Positions 21,601 to 27,259 of a stretch of 27,259 bases of DNA are shown here, in pieces. The position numbers and the translations under genes were made by a program. The stretch is taken from positions 72,212 to 99,470 of the forward strand of contig MNCI01009278.1 in NCBI GenBank assembly GCA_015680685.1, read 5' to 3'. The number at the start of each line of letters is the position of its first letter. Positions within the stretch are counted from its first letter, which is position 1. The notes below the pieces were generated by a model that worked only from the letters and a program-made list of their open reading frames with translations, searched no databases and was not told where the DNA came from. The DNA comes from Gnetum montanum. Taxonomy: Eukaryota; Streptophyta; Gnetopsida; Gnetales; Gnetaceae.

Positions 21601-24600
21601 GGTATAACAGTGTCTCAATTGTAGTTCAAACTTGTAACTTGTTCATTGATAAACCAACGAAATTATTAATTAAATTACTAGCTCATTGGCTGAACCTAAA
21701 GTTAGTTCAGTTGATCCCTAAGGCCTTGTCGTCTCCACATTGGCCTAATAAAACATCAGTTTTATAATTGTGGTTAAGTGGGTGATGTATGGGTGTGTCT
21801 TGTTTCTTTTCCCCTTGTTATTTCAGATTGGTTGAAATTTTTCTATATTTGTATTTTGTTTATGTAAGTGTCCCTCAAAACAAAGGTTTCTTCAATCCTT
21901 TGATAAAAAGTAGCCATATTAAAGACTTGTTCTATTTATGGACTATCAAATACACTATTCTAGGATCTTGTCTGTGAGATTTTGTTGAAAATAATATTTT
22001 AAATAATCTTATTCTATATCCAAGACAATCATTTGCTGATGCAATACTCTTTACTGTTTTTAAATGCAGGAAGACTGCATTAATGCTTGCACTATGTCAA
22101 ATTCTCCGAGAAAAATACAGCATTGCAGCAGTATGCATTATACATTTTCCATCTCTAGGAATTCACTGTTGCATTTTTATAACATTTTGTGTCCAAGTCA
22201 GTTCTTGTATGATGTAAAGGAGGTACTGCTTACTTATTGAATGATTATATTTTCTATTCACATGTGAGATGTAAGAAATGAATTTGAATCATATAATGGT
22301 CAAGGATTTACTTCGTAGACTTTTGCAATTGTATTTTCATTTTATGAAAATGTAGCAATATCCATTCTGATATGTATAGCAATTAAATTTCTTTATGATC
22401 AATATAATTTGGATGTGGGTCAATTGATGTTATGTTGAAGCTTCTGATTGTGGCTTCTAATCTTTAGCTTTCTGGAGTAAATTTTTAGCCTTCTAATCTG
22501 CCTCAACTCTGAAATAATGTCATCTAACTCTCGCATTTTCAAGCAGCATCCGCAGTTGGGTAGGAATCATAATGTAGAGTGTATTTCTTTTTCAGAAAGC
22601 TTGCTTCCTCTGATTTGCTTCCAATAAGTATATTTCCCCTTAAGCTCTTTCTTTAAGCTTTTTGTGTGGTTTGGTTTAACATTCTATACATGGCAATGAA
22701 GCTGCAGTCAGTAGTATCTTTTTGCTGAATGTATCATTTTAACCAAATTCTGTTTTGATGAAACCATCCTTTATCTTGAGTGGCATACCAACCATCCTTT
22801 AAAAACTTGGGGCTTTTAGGTGCTACTTCTTTTTTACAATCTGTAAAAGAAGAAAAATCACTGCTTTAATTACAATCCTTTTTCACTTTATACTATATCA
22901 TTTACTTAGATCCTGTAATGAAGGGTTTAGAAATTAAAATCCAATTCTTTGATTAGACCTGACAAATCCAATTCTTAGATTTAGACATTCTGCTTGGGTT
23001 TCCTGGTTAGCAAAGAAATATTTTCTTTAGAAGGTCTACTAATTCCTGTGTAAGGTATGTTCATTTATTCATTTCAGTTAGAATTTTCTTAGTGATAGAG
23101 ATTATATGAAGTTAATATAATTTTCTTTGCTGTCTTTTGAATAATTACAAGCATATTTTCATTAAGAATGGCAATGCTTTGAGACAGTCGGTACTTGGCA
23201 AAATACCCTTCATATTTTAATATAATAAATCCAAATGTCACAATATTTAGATACCAGGAAATAATTTAGTAACCAGAATATTTATTCGGTAGGTTACTAA
23301 TGATATATTTACAAAAGAAGATGGTGAATTCCTAGTGAAGCATGGTGCGCTTCCTCCAGAAAGGATTCGTCCAATTGAGACAGGTGGCTGTCCACATGCA
23401 GCAATTAGAGAAGATATCAGCATTAACCTAGGCCCATTAGAAGAATTGTCAAACTTGTTTGTAGCAGACATACTACTTTGTGAATCTGGAGGAGGTATGC
23501 TTTTACAGCATGTATTTTGTTTCATTCTAATTTCTTTGAAAATTTTGAATCCTTTTATATCCTTGAGTGTATACGGCCTGTTTATTTTCATTTTAAAGAA
23601 AATTTAATGACCTTTTGTGGAAAGTAAAAATAATAACCTGTTTTTCTTGTTATTATTTCCTATAGACAATCTTGCAGCAAATTTCAGTCGAGAACTTGCA
23701 GACTACATAATTTACATTATAGATGTATCTGGAGGTGACAAAATTCCTCGCAAAGGTGGCCCAGGGATCACCCAAGCAGATCTTCTTGTATGTAATAGTA
23801 GTGTAGATACCATTGTAACAGTTATTGTTTATAATCAGCTATGTGCTGAAGAAATGCATCTATTTTACTACATTTGTGAAAACTTTGTTTCAGCATTTTT
23901 TATTGATGAGCATATTTTGTGAACAACTTTTCAATTTATTTCAGGTCATTAATAAGACAGATCTTGCAGAAGCTGTTGGAGCTGACTTAAAGGTAATGGA
24001 GAGGGATGCATTGCGAATGCGTCAAGGAGGGCCATTCATCTTTTCTCAGGTGACCATTTTACTCTGATTCTTGAATATATTTAGAAATCCACAATAGTGT
24101 CAATATCATCATGATGGTGCCTTTACCCATCAATATGGGCTGACTCATTAAAGTAGGCAAAGGATTTCACAATAATTTTCTATGACTAGTTATAGCCTAA
24201 ATATATATTTTTACCATAATCCCAAGGTGGTGCATGCCTTAGCATATGCCCTTGGGATTAAACCTGTGACTTGCAAACCACAAGTTGCATGCTCTAACCA
24301 AATGAGCTATACATCACTGAATGTCAATACTATTATATGTTGGGTTGCAATTATTGATAAAACTTATGCCTTTTCCCATCAACTATTCTACCCCAACCAG
24401 AAGGAAAAACAGATGATTGTAAATACTTCATGCTCTTTGAAAAGCCCCAAGATTGATCTGTCCAAACCCATAGCTTCCACATATGATGTGGACATCATGC
24501 ACTTTGTGAGAGGATGGCTTTTTATTTATTCGTTAAGTTTTCTGCTGTCACAGAAGATGATGGATGCATAGGGTGAGAGAATCACATTGCCAGGACAGAT

Positions 24601-25563
24601 TGTGGCTGATATAATTGCTTTTATAAATACATGAGCAAACATAGTCTTGTAGGTAGACAGTAGATTAAATTTATTGGCTTCAGTCCTTAGTGTATAAACA
24701 CCCTCCTCTTGAATTGTTTCATACACTAGGAAGGAAGGTATAGATGCCCAAAGGCTGCCAGTGTGGAGTCATTGAGCTGCATGCAAATTTGTAAGGTTGT
24801 GAATGATTGTCCCAGCTAAAGGAGTGGAGTTATTTCCCTGCCCACATATTGTTTTTATATGTAAATGTTATTTAACTATCCTTGGTTAACCAACAATGTG
24901 TGTGCCTGGATGTGTGCTGTTTCTGCGTTAGTCATTTCTGTGGTTAATATTAACTGTTTATAAATATTTATGTTATGAGTGACACATGTCACTTCCAAAA
25001 TTTATATTGTTTATGTCTCATTTGGAGGGTTGTGAATATGAATAGATATTCGTGACGCTTGACTTATAGGATGCTAGTTACACACCCTACCAGCAAGTCC
25101 CACCCCATCGATACAAGTCAAGTTGAAAAGAACAATGTATATGTTTTGTATTGTAGTTTAGGGCTCCATTCATGCATTTGATAACTCTTGATACTTTCTG
25201 ATTATTTTATGAAAGTAAGCTTCTTTATCAGGATGTAGGCCTGAATGAAAAGAAATATAGATACTGAGGCTAAAACTTAAAACCCAGGTTCGACATAGCT
25301 TCCTATTTTGAAGGTTTTAGTGATGTCCTTTCCTCTACAATCAGACTTTGGCTTGGCTTACTAAAATTTATTTGGATGGTTAATTTGGCGTGAACGTGTT
25401 TGCTTAGATGAAATACTGTCTTTTACGAAGCACTTATCATATTTTCTCGTAATAATAATAATTTTGTAAATTTATGCAGGTAAAGCATGGTGTGGGTGTT
25501 CAAGAAATAGCCAATCATGTGCTTGCTTCCTGGGAAGAAGCAACACAACAAAAGAGACGATGA
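9528..25563 (+). CDS. UREG: Urease accessory protein UreG, GTPase for nickel insertion (7 exons)
   Basis: UreG is a cytosolic SIMIBI-class GTPase that, with UreF and UreD, loads nickel into apo-urease. Joined exons are 9528-9625, 10161-10352, 22070-22130, 23293-23494, 23666-23787, 23945-24049 and 25480-25563. All introns are GT-AG, and the 864 nt encode 287 residues plus TGA, close to the roughly 275 of other plant UreGs. Visible in order: a His-rich nickel-binding N-terminus (11 His in residues 12-31), the plant segment [14 protein letters not shown] (49-62), the P-loop GPVGSGKT (92-99), the Cys-Pro-His metal motif (150-152), ESGGDNL (181-187) and the base-specificity motif NKTD (228-231). 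No stop or frameshift interrupts it, so it looks functional. The start is the first ATG in frame with the His tract; Met8 is a less likely alternative. Exon 2 has a second in-frame acceptor (exon from 10116), which would add 15 residues that I do not expect in the family. Confidence 0.95.
9626..10160 (+). other. UREG: UreG intron 1
   Basis: A phase 2 intron of 535 bp, T-rich, with a T run near 9979-9989. No repeat or embedded gene was recognised. Confidence 0.85.
10161..10352 (+). CDS. UREG: UreG exon 2 (plant-specific segment to P-loop)
   Basis: Encodes residues 34-96 and completes Gly33. It ends inside the P-loop at GG|GTAAGT, so the Walker A codons are split by intron 2. The acceptor chosen is ACCAG at 10156-10160. 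Its polypyrimidine tract is weak. An in-frame alternative AG at 10114-10115 also leaves an open frame, so the 5' edge is less certain than the 3' edge. Confidence 0.85.
10360..11261. other. UREG: 5' part of intron 2, nothing recognised
   Basis: AT-rich intron sequence without a recognisable repeat, ORF or RNA gene. Confidence 0.5.
11262..11345 (-). mobile_element. Short tRNA-like repeat, probable SINE head
   Basis: The minus strand reads TACAAGTCATGGATTTGATC then CCAATGGG, like the box B region of the copies at 11868-12145 and 24115-24325, with a degraded box A upstream. It is too short to assign firmly. Confidence 0.35.
11868..12145 (-). mobile_element. tRNA-derived SINE-like repeat, family 1, copy in intron 2
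   Basis: Shares ordered blocks with 24115-24325: TGGGCTGAC, TAGGCAAA, TTTTACCATA, GTGACTTGCAAAC and ACAAGTTGCAT. In the minus orientation the tRNA-like head is at the right end (degraded box A 12128-12118). More diverged than the intron 6 copy. Confidence 0.6.
12600..12715 (+). mobile_element. tRNA-derived SINE-like repeat, family 2, copy 2
   Basis: Box A TGGCTATGAGG (12606-12616), degraded box B AATTCAATTCT (12651-12661), then TTCAACTAGTAAGCTC (12684-12699) shared exactly with copy 1 near 7.9 kb. Confidence 0.5.
12811..14020 (+). pseudogene. RTE-type LINE reverse transcriptase remnant in intron 2
   Basis: Across several frames the translation follows the RTE-clade reverse transcriptase: [17 protein letters not shown], then [37 protein letters not shown], the catalytic box FANDVVLID (normally FADD) and [18 protein letters not shown]. 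After 13560 come MILYGVECW and [11 protein letters not shown] from the C-terminal part. A stretch is missing after FIDLKR. A TAG (13130-13132) replaces the Gln of the HQG motif, and one catalytic Asp has become Asn. The copy ends in a GATAATGATGAT-like tail, as RTE 3' ends often do. The endonuclease domain is missing, so this is a dead 5'-truncated copy. Confidence 0.88.
14021..14493. other. Left flank of the LTR element, older locus
   Basis: No gene. The words GATTTACATGGAAACC and AATGTAGGGGAAAC (about 14367-14394) resemble a motif common in decayed plant repeats. The locus resumes at 21183 after the inserted retrotransposon. Confidence 0.35.
14494..14498 (+). repeat. Target site duplication, left copy (CCTGC)
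   Basis: A five-base direct repeat immediately outside the 5' LTR, matching 21178-21182. Confidence 0.85.
14499..15079 (+). repeat. 5' LTR (581 bp)
   Basis: Begins TGTGAGAGATGTCT and ends CAACGTTGTTACA, and aligns without gaps to 20597-21177. The boundaries are fixed by the TG...CA ends, the flanking CCTGC and the primer binding site immediately downstream. Short ORFs inside it recur in the other LTR and are not genes. Confidence 0.93.
15082..15093 (+). other. Primer binding site (initiator tRNA-Met type)
   Basis: TGGTATCAGAGC, two bases after the 5' LTR. This is the standard plant retrotransposon sequence complementary to the 3' end of initiator methionine tRNA, used to prime minus-strand synthesis. 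Confidence 0.93.
18085..18280 (+). repeat. Degenerate minisatellite, period about 45 bp
   Basis: Units starting near 18120, 18164, 18210 and 18255 share GTGCTT, then GGCTATGGTG, then TCATGACTTGGGACT, with lengths of 44-46 bp. A partial unit precedes at about 18085. It lies inside the retrotransposon interior. Confidence 0.75.
19566..19667 (+). repeat. Tandem duplication of 49 bp around an N
   Basis: Two identical units, 19566-19614 and 19619-19667, are separated by CNCAC-type spacer with an ambiguous base at 19615. Each unit is bounded by TGGAGGAT and ATCCTCCA, an 8-bp inverted repeat. The N at the junction means the duplication could be an assembly artefact. Confidence 0.8.
20246..20279. 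repeat. Hairpin with 9-bp perfect stem
   Basis: TCTTCTTGC (20246-20254) and GCAAGAAGA (20271-20279) with a 16-base loop, in the retrotransposon interior. No T tract or other terminator context is present. Confidence 0.6.
20587..20595 (+). other. Polypurine tract
   Basis: AGGGGAGGA followed by one T and then the 3' LTR. Its position and composition fit the plus-strand primer of an LTR retrotransposon. Confidence 0.75.
20597..21177 (+). repeat. 3' LTR (581 bp)
   Basis: Same length as the 5' LTR, about 90 percent identical by manual ungapped comparison, and ends TTGTTACA followed by CCTGC. It is preceded by a purine-rich tract, as expected for plus-strand priming. Confidence 0.93.
21178..21182 (+). 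repeat. Target site duplication, right copy (CCTGC)
   Basis: A five-base direct repeat immediately outside the 3' LTR, identical to 14494-14498. Five bases is typical of LTR retrotransposon integration. Confidence 0.85.
21183..22069. other. Right flank of the LTR element to exon 3
   Basis: Starts with a pyrimidine-rich stretch (21184-21235), continues as AT-rich intron and contains the long inverted repeat at 21555-21586. No gene seen. Confidence 0.4.
21555..21586. repeat. 32-bp near-perfect palindrome
   Basis: CTGACTGTAT (21555-21564) and ATACAGTCAG (21577-21586) are perfect inverted repeats. Between them GCCTT and AAGGC also pair, with one bulged A (21565) and a single central T. Confidence 0.8.
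22070..22130 (+). CDS. UREG: UreG exon 3 (P-loop lysine and helix)
   Basis: A 61-bp exon beginning one base before the P-loop Lys98-Thr99 codons. It continues through the helix after the P-loop and ends at SIAA (residues 114-117). The acceptor is TTAAATGCAG and the donor GCA|GTATGC. It is isolated from exon 2 by 11,717 bp. Gene finders that cap intron length would probably miss it. Confidence 0.93.
22131..23292 (+). other. UREG: UreG intron 3
   Basis: A phase 0 intron of 1162 bp, T-rich. No repeat family or embedded ORF was recognised. Confidence 0.9.
23293..23494 (+). CDS. UREG: UreG exon 4 (nickel-binding CPH motif)
   Basis: Encodes residues 118-184 and one base of Asp185. It includes [13 protein letters not shown] (119-131), the [13 protein letters not shown] block with Cys150-Pro151-His152 that binds nickel at the dimer interface in the family, and the start of ESGGDNL. 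Acceptor CGGTAG, donor GAG|GTATGC. Confidence 0.94.
23666..23787 (+). CDS. UREG: UreG exon 5 (central GTPase core)
   Basis: Completes Asp185 and encodes residues 186-225. These include the strand [13 protein letters not shown] and the conserved [14 protein letters not shown]. Acceptor TTTCCTATAG, donor CTT|GTATGT. Flanked by the two shortest introns of the gene (171 and 157 bp). Confidence 0.94.
23945..24049 (+). CDS. UREG: UreG exon 6 (NKTD guanine-specificity motif)
   Basis: Thirty-five whole codons, residues 226-260. Starts with [15 protein letters not shown], carrying the G4-type NKxD motif at 228-231, and ends at GGPFIFSQ. Acceptor TTATTTCAG, donor CAG|GTGACC. Confidence 0.94.
24050..25479 (+). 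other. UREG: UreG intron 6 with a SINE-like insertion
   Basis: A phase 0 intron of 1430 bp between exons 6 and 7. Its first third holds the minus-strand tRNA-derived repeat described at 24115-24325. The rest (24330-25479) is unremarkable AT-rich intron sequence. Confidence 0.9.
24115..24325 (-). mobile_element. tRNA-derived SINE-like repeat, family 1, copy in UreG intron 6
   Basis: On the minus strand, box A TAGCTCATTTG (24309-24299) and box B GGTTTAATCCC (24264-24254), each matching 10 of 11 consensus positions, lie 34 bases apart. A body of over 100 bp matches the intron 2 copy block by block. An ORF of 129 codons on the + strand across this repeat (24182-24571) is not a gene. Confidence 0.7.
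25480..25563 (+). CDS. UREG: UreG exon 7 (C-terminal helix and stop)
   Basis: Encodes residues 261-287, [18 protein letters not shown] followed by a polar KRR tail, then TGA. Acceptor TTTATGCAG. The C-terminal helix matches other plant UreGs in length and ending. Confidence 0.94.
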   Translation, partial: VKHGVGVQEIANHVLASWEEATQQKRR

Positions 25564-25735
25564 TCATGAAAAAACAGTCAACGGTGTCCAGTTTCATCAG
25601 ATATGGAAAGTTCTATGAACTCTTGTTTGAAAGAATGGCTGTACCTGCAATGTTATCTATGTAAATCCGTAGGTCTATTCAACTTCATTCACAAAGATAA
25701 TTATCGAAAAAGCTAATTAATTTCTCATTATGTGG
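25564..25735 (+). other. UREG: UreG 3' UTR region
   Basis: Sequence between the TGA and the first LINE-like codons. There is no canonical AATAAA, so the poly(A) site cannot be placed; plant genes often lack one. The LINE debris that follows suggests the mature 3' end lies within this segment. Confidence 0.5.
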
Positions 25736-25985
25736 ATATAATTTCCTCTTTCAAATATCTTGGCCTAAAATGCTCGTGCAATAATGAGTCGGTTCAGTGC
25801 ATTACTCAAAAGAATTGCAAATGGTATAAAAGCTTTTTTTGCCTCAAAAAGCAAACATAAGAAGAAATCTACTCTAGCTTGGGATATTTGACAATAACTT
25901 TATCATGCCATTGTTCAACCTACTATGTTTTATGGATATGTTGTATGGAACTCTACTTTATCAAAAAAATATTAGAAACAGAAAA
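25735..25985 (+). pseudogene. LINE C-terminal fragment just downstream of UreG
   Basis: Reads FKYLGL, then ANGIKAFFASKSKHKKK, TLAWDI, AIVQPTMFYGYVVWNS. This is the post-reverse-transcriptase segment of the same LINE type as 5530-7690. Frameshifts and stops are present. It begins about 170 bp after the UreG stop codon. Confidence 0.7.
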
Positions 25986-25989
25986 AATC

Positions 25990-26780
25990 AAATGAATTCA
26001 ATCATGATTTTTGTATTTTGGGCATTAACTTTCATTCTTGAATGTTGATAGAAGTCATCAAGAGTATTAAGCATTTGTTGCAATCCTTTCATTGAAATTG
26101 TCTTGTTATTTTGTCTATACTATTTTTATCCTATCTATAATTATTTAGATATTGAAGACCCAAGTATTTGAAAGAGTCCACAATTTGTACATTCTAATCA
26201 GCAAGTTTAAATTATACGAAGTGTTTCTTGTATCTATATCATCATTTTAGTTTTTTCTAATTTTGACTTGCAATGTAGAAGTGTAAAATTGTTTTAAAAT
26301 TTGTAGCATATAAGACATACATTTCTTAAGAGTAAATATTAAAGTAGCAGCATCTACATGAAGAAGTATGTTCCTTGCTTAAGAACTTATTTTTATAGCA
26401 TGCATATGTTGTCCATTGCACATCCAATCTTGCAACTCATCAATAAACAAATCAAAGAGAGTTCAAGATAAAGGATAGCTTTGTTTTAGTCCAAATTATG
26501 CTTCAAAATTTAAAACTATTTTCTAATTCACAATCTTTGAGCTCAATGATAACTTTTTTCGTTCAACTTCCAAGTCATCACTAGAGTTCTATAGCAAGGT
26601 CTATTTTATTTAGTTGTAGCCATAAAACAAACAAAAAACAAATTGTTAGGTTCTTTGTAAGTTTGATATAGTGCCCAAGAGTGACAAGATGTTTAATGGT
26701 AGAATGGTTTCATCTAAAACTTACTTGACAAAGTACCTTGTCATTATTAGTTTCTGCCCAATTGCTTAGTACCTAATTGC
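25990..26780 (-). pseudogene. Minus-strand LINE reverse transcriptase fragment
   Basis: Right to left on the minus strand: LCQVSFR*NHSTIKHLVTL (about 26730), LKQSYPLS*TLFDLFIDEL (about 26490-26435), a degraded catalytic region, then VDSFKYLGL (about 26190-26160). These correspond in order to the blocks of the LINE at 5530-7690. Stops throughout make it a dead copy. It meets the + strand fragment at 25735-25985 tail to tail. Confidence 0.75.
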
Positions 26781-27185
26781 TTAGCAAAAATGTTGCTTAG
26801 AACTATCATATGATATAGTCAAAGTTCAAGTATTGTTTTGTTTACAATTTGAGGCAAATACGGTCAAAGTTAAAGCTACTCTATTTCTTTATTTTGGATT
26901 AATAAAAATTAAAAACATAGCCTTGAAGAACAATTAAAATTGAATTACCCTTGAAAGAAAATAAGGCATAGCCCTAAAGTTGATCTTTACAAACATCCAT
27001 GGTAAGTGTTAAGAGTCTAAGTTTGAAGATTCAAATTATTAACCAAAGGTAGAACACAATTTGCAATAATAAAAATATTGGTTCACAGATGTATTTATAC
27101 AAAAATCAAAATATGCATTTCATTAAAAAGGGAAACTTGACAAATTATTTTGAAATATTAGGCTAGTGTTTCTTGGCTTAGTAAT
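26781..27185. other. AT-rich stretch without recognised features
   Basis: No ORF or known repeat seen between the LINE fragment and the LTR start at the window edge. Confidence 0.4.
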
Positions 27186-27259
27186 TGATGAGACGCGACA
27201 TGCATAGGGCCACGATATCGCGTCTTTCCCTGCGATATCGTGTACGCGATATCGCGGTC
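27186..27259 (+). repeat. Start of a third LTR of the palindrome-rich family, cut by window edge
   Basis: TGATGAGACGCGACATGCAT then GGGCCACGATATCG, parallel to the start of the copy at 1675. GATATC occurs at 27214, 27234 and 27248, the last inside the 12-bp palindrome CGCGATATCGCG (27245-27256). No purine tract precedes it, so it may be a 5' LTR of an element lying mostly beyond the window. Confidence 0.55.

Larger units (their letters stand above)
10353..22069 (+). other. UREG: UreG intron 2, 11.7 kb, filled with retroelements
   Basis: A phase 2 intron splitting the Walker A codons, donor GTAAGT, acceptor AAATGCAG. It carries minus-strand SINE-like copies near 11.3 and 11.9-12.1 kb, a + strand SINE-like copy near 12.65 kb, an RTE-type LINE remnant (12811-14020) and an LTR retrotransposon (14499-21177). 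The retrotransposons together make up about two thirds of its length. Both splice sites look intact, so the insertions are presumably removed in the mature mRNA. Confidence 0.9.

Noticed and set aside
24182-24571. 129-codon + strand ORF in UreG intron 6
   Set aside because: Its first half is the antisense of a tRNA-derived repeat, no domain is recognisable, and it lies wholly within an intron.
1-27259. CRISPR arrays, bacterial operons or a plastid/mitochondrial origin
   Set aside because: Spliced UreG, Pol III-type repeats and retrotransposons show a plant nuclear genome, and no regularly spaced repeat-spacer array is present.

Overview
The window is nuclear DNA from a seed plant. It holds one recognisable protein-coding gene on the + strand, with seven exons between 9528 and 25563, for the urease accessory GTPase UreG. 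The 287-residue protein is assembled from GT-AG introns and has every expected UreG motif. Retrotransposon debris of several kinds and an 11.7-kb second intron full of it suggest a very large genome. A gymnosperm is my best guess, but that is inference from architecture, not from a diagnostic gene.

Layout. 1-1674: degenerate sequence, no gene seen. 1675-2796: two LTR-like ends of one family facing each other, with a single N (2330) between them. 2797-3814: featureless AT-rich DNA. 3815-4125: minus-strand tRNA-derived SINE-like unit with a poly(A) tail, read as poly(T) on the + strand. 4995-5525: broken + strand RTE-type LINE reverse transcriptase. 5530-7690: broken minus-strand LINE of a second type, with endonuclease then reverse transcriptase. 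7755-8690: SINE-like pieces in AT-rich DNA. 8690-9527: CpG-rich upstream/5' UTR region of UreG.

9528-25563: the UreG gene. Intron 2 (10353-22069) carries SINE-like copies, an RTE-type LINE remnant (12811-14020) and a structurally complete LTR retrotransposon (14499-21177). That element has 581-bp LTRs, a 5-bp target duplication CCTGC, a tRNA-Met primer binding site and a polypurine tract, but no gag or pol that I can recognise. Intron 6 carries another SINE-like copy. 25735-26780: two LINE fragments in opposite orientation, tail to tail. 27186-27259: the start of a further LTR of the family seen at 1675, cut by the window edge.

The host function is nickel delivery to urease. UreG acts with UreF and UreD/UreH, none of which is in the window; plant accessory genes are unlinked, so this is expected. 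Every other element is selfish DNA, mostly inactivated by stops and frameshifts. I found no CRISPR array, tRNA or rRNA gene, or multi-gene defence or metabolic system. The more unusual signals are the non-coding LTR element, the palindrome-rich LTR family and the tRNA-derived repeats.
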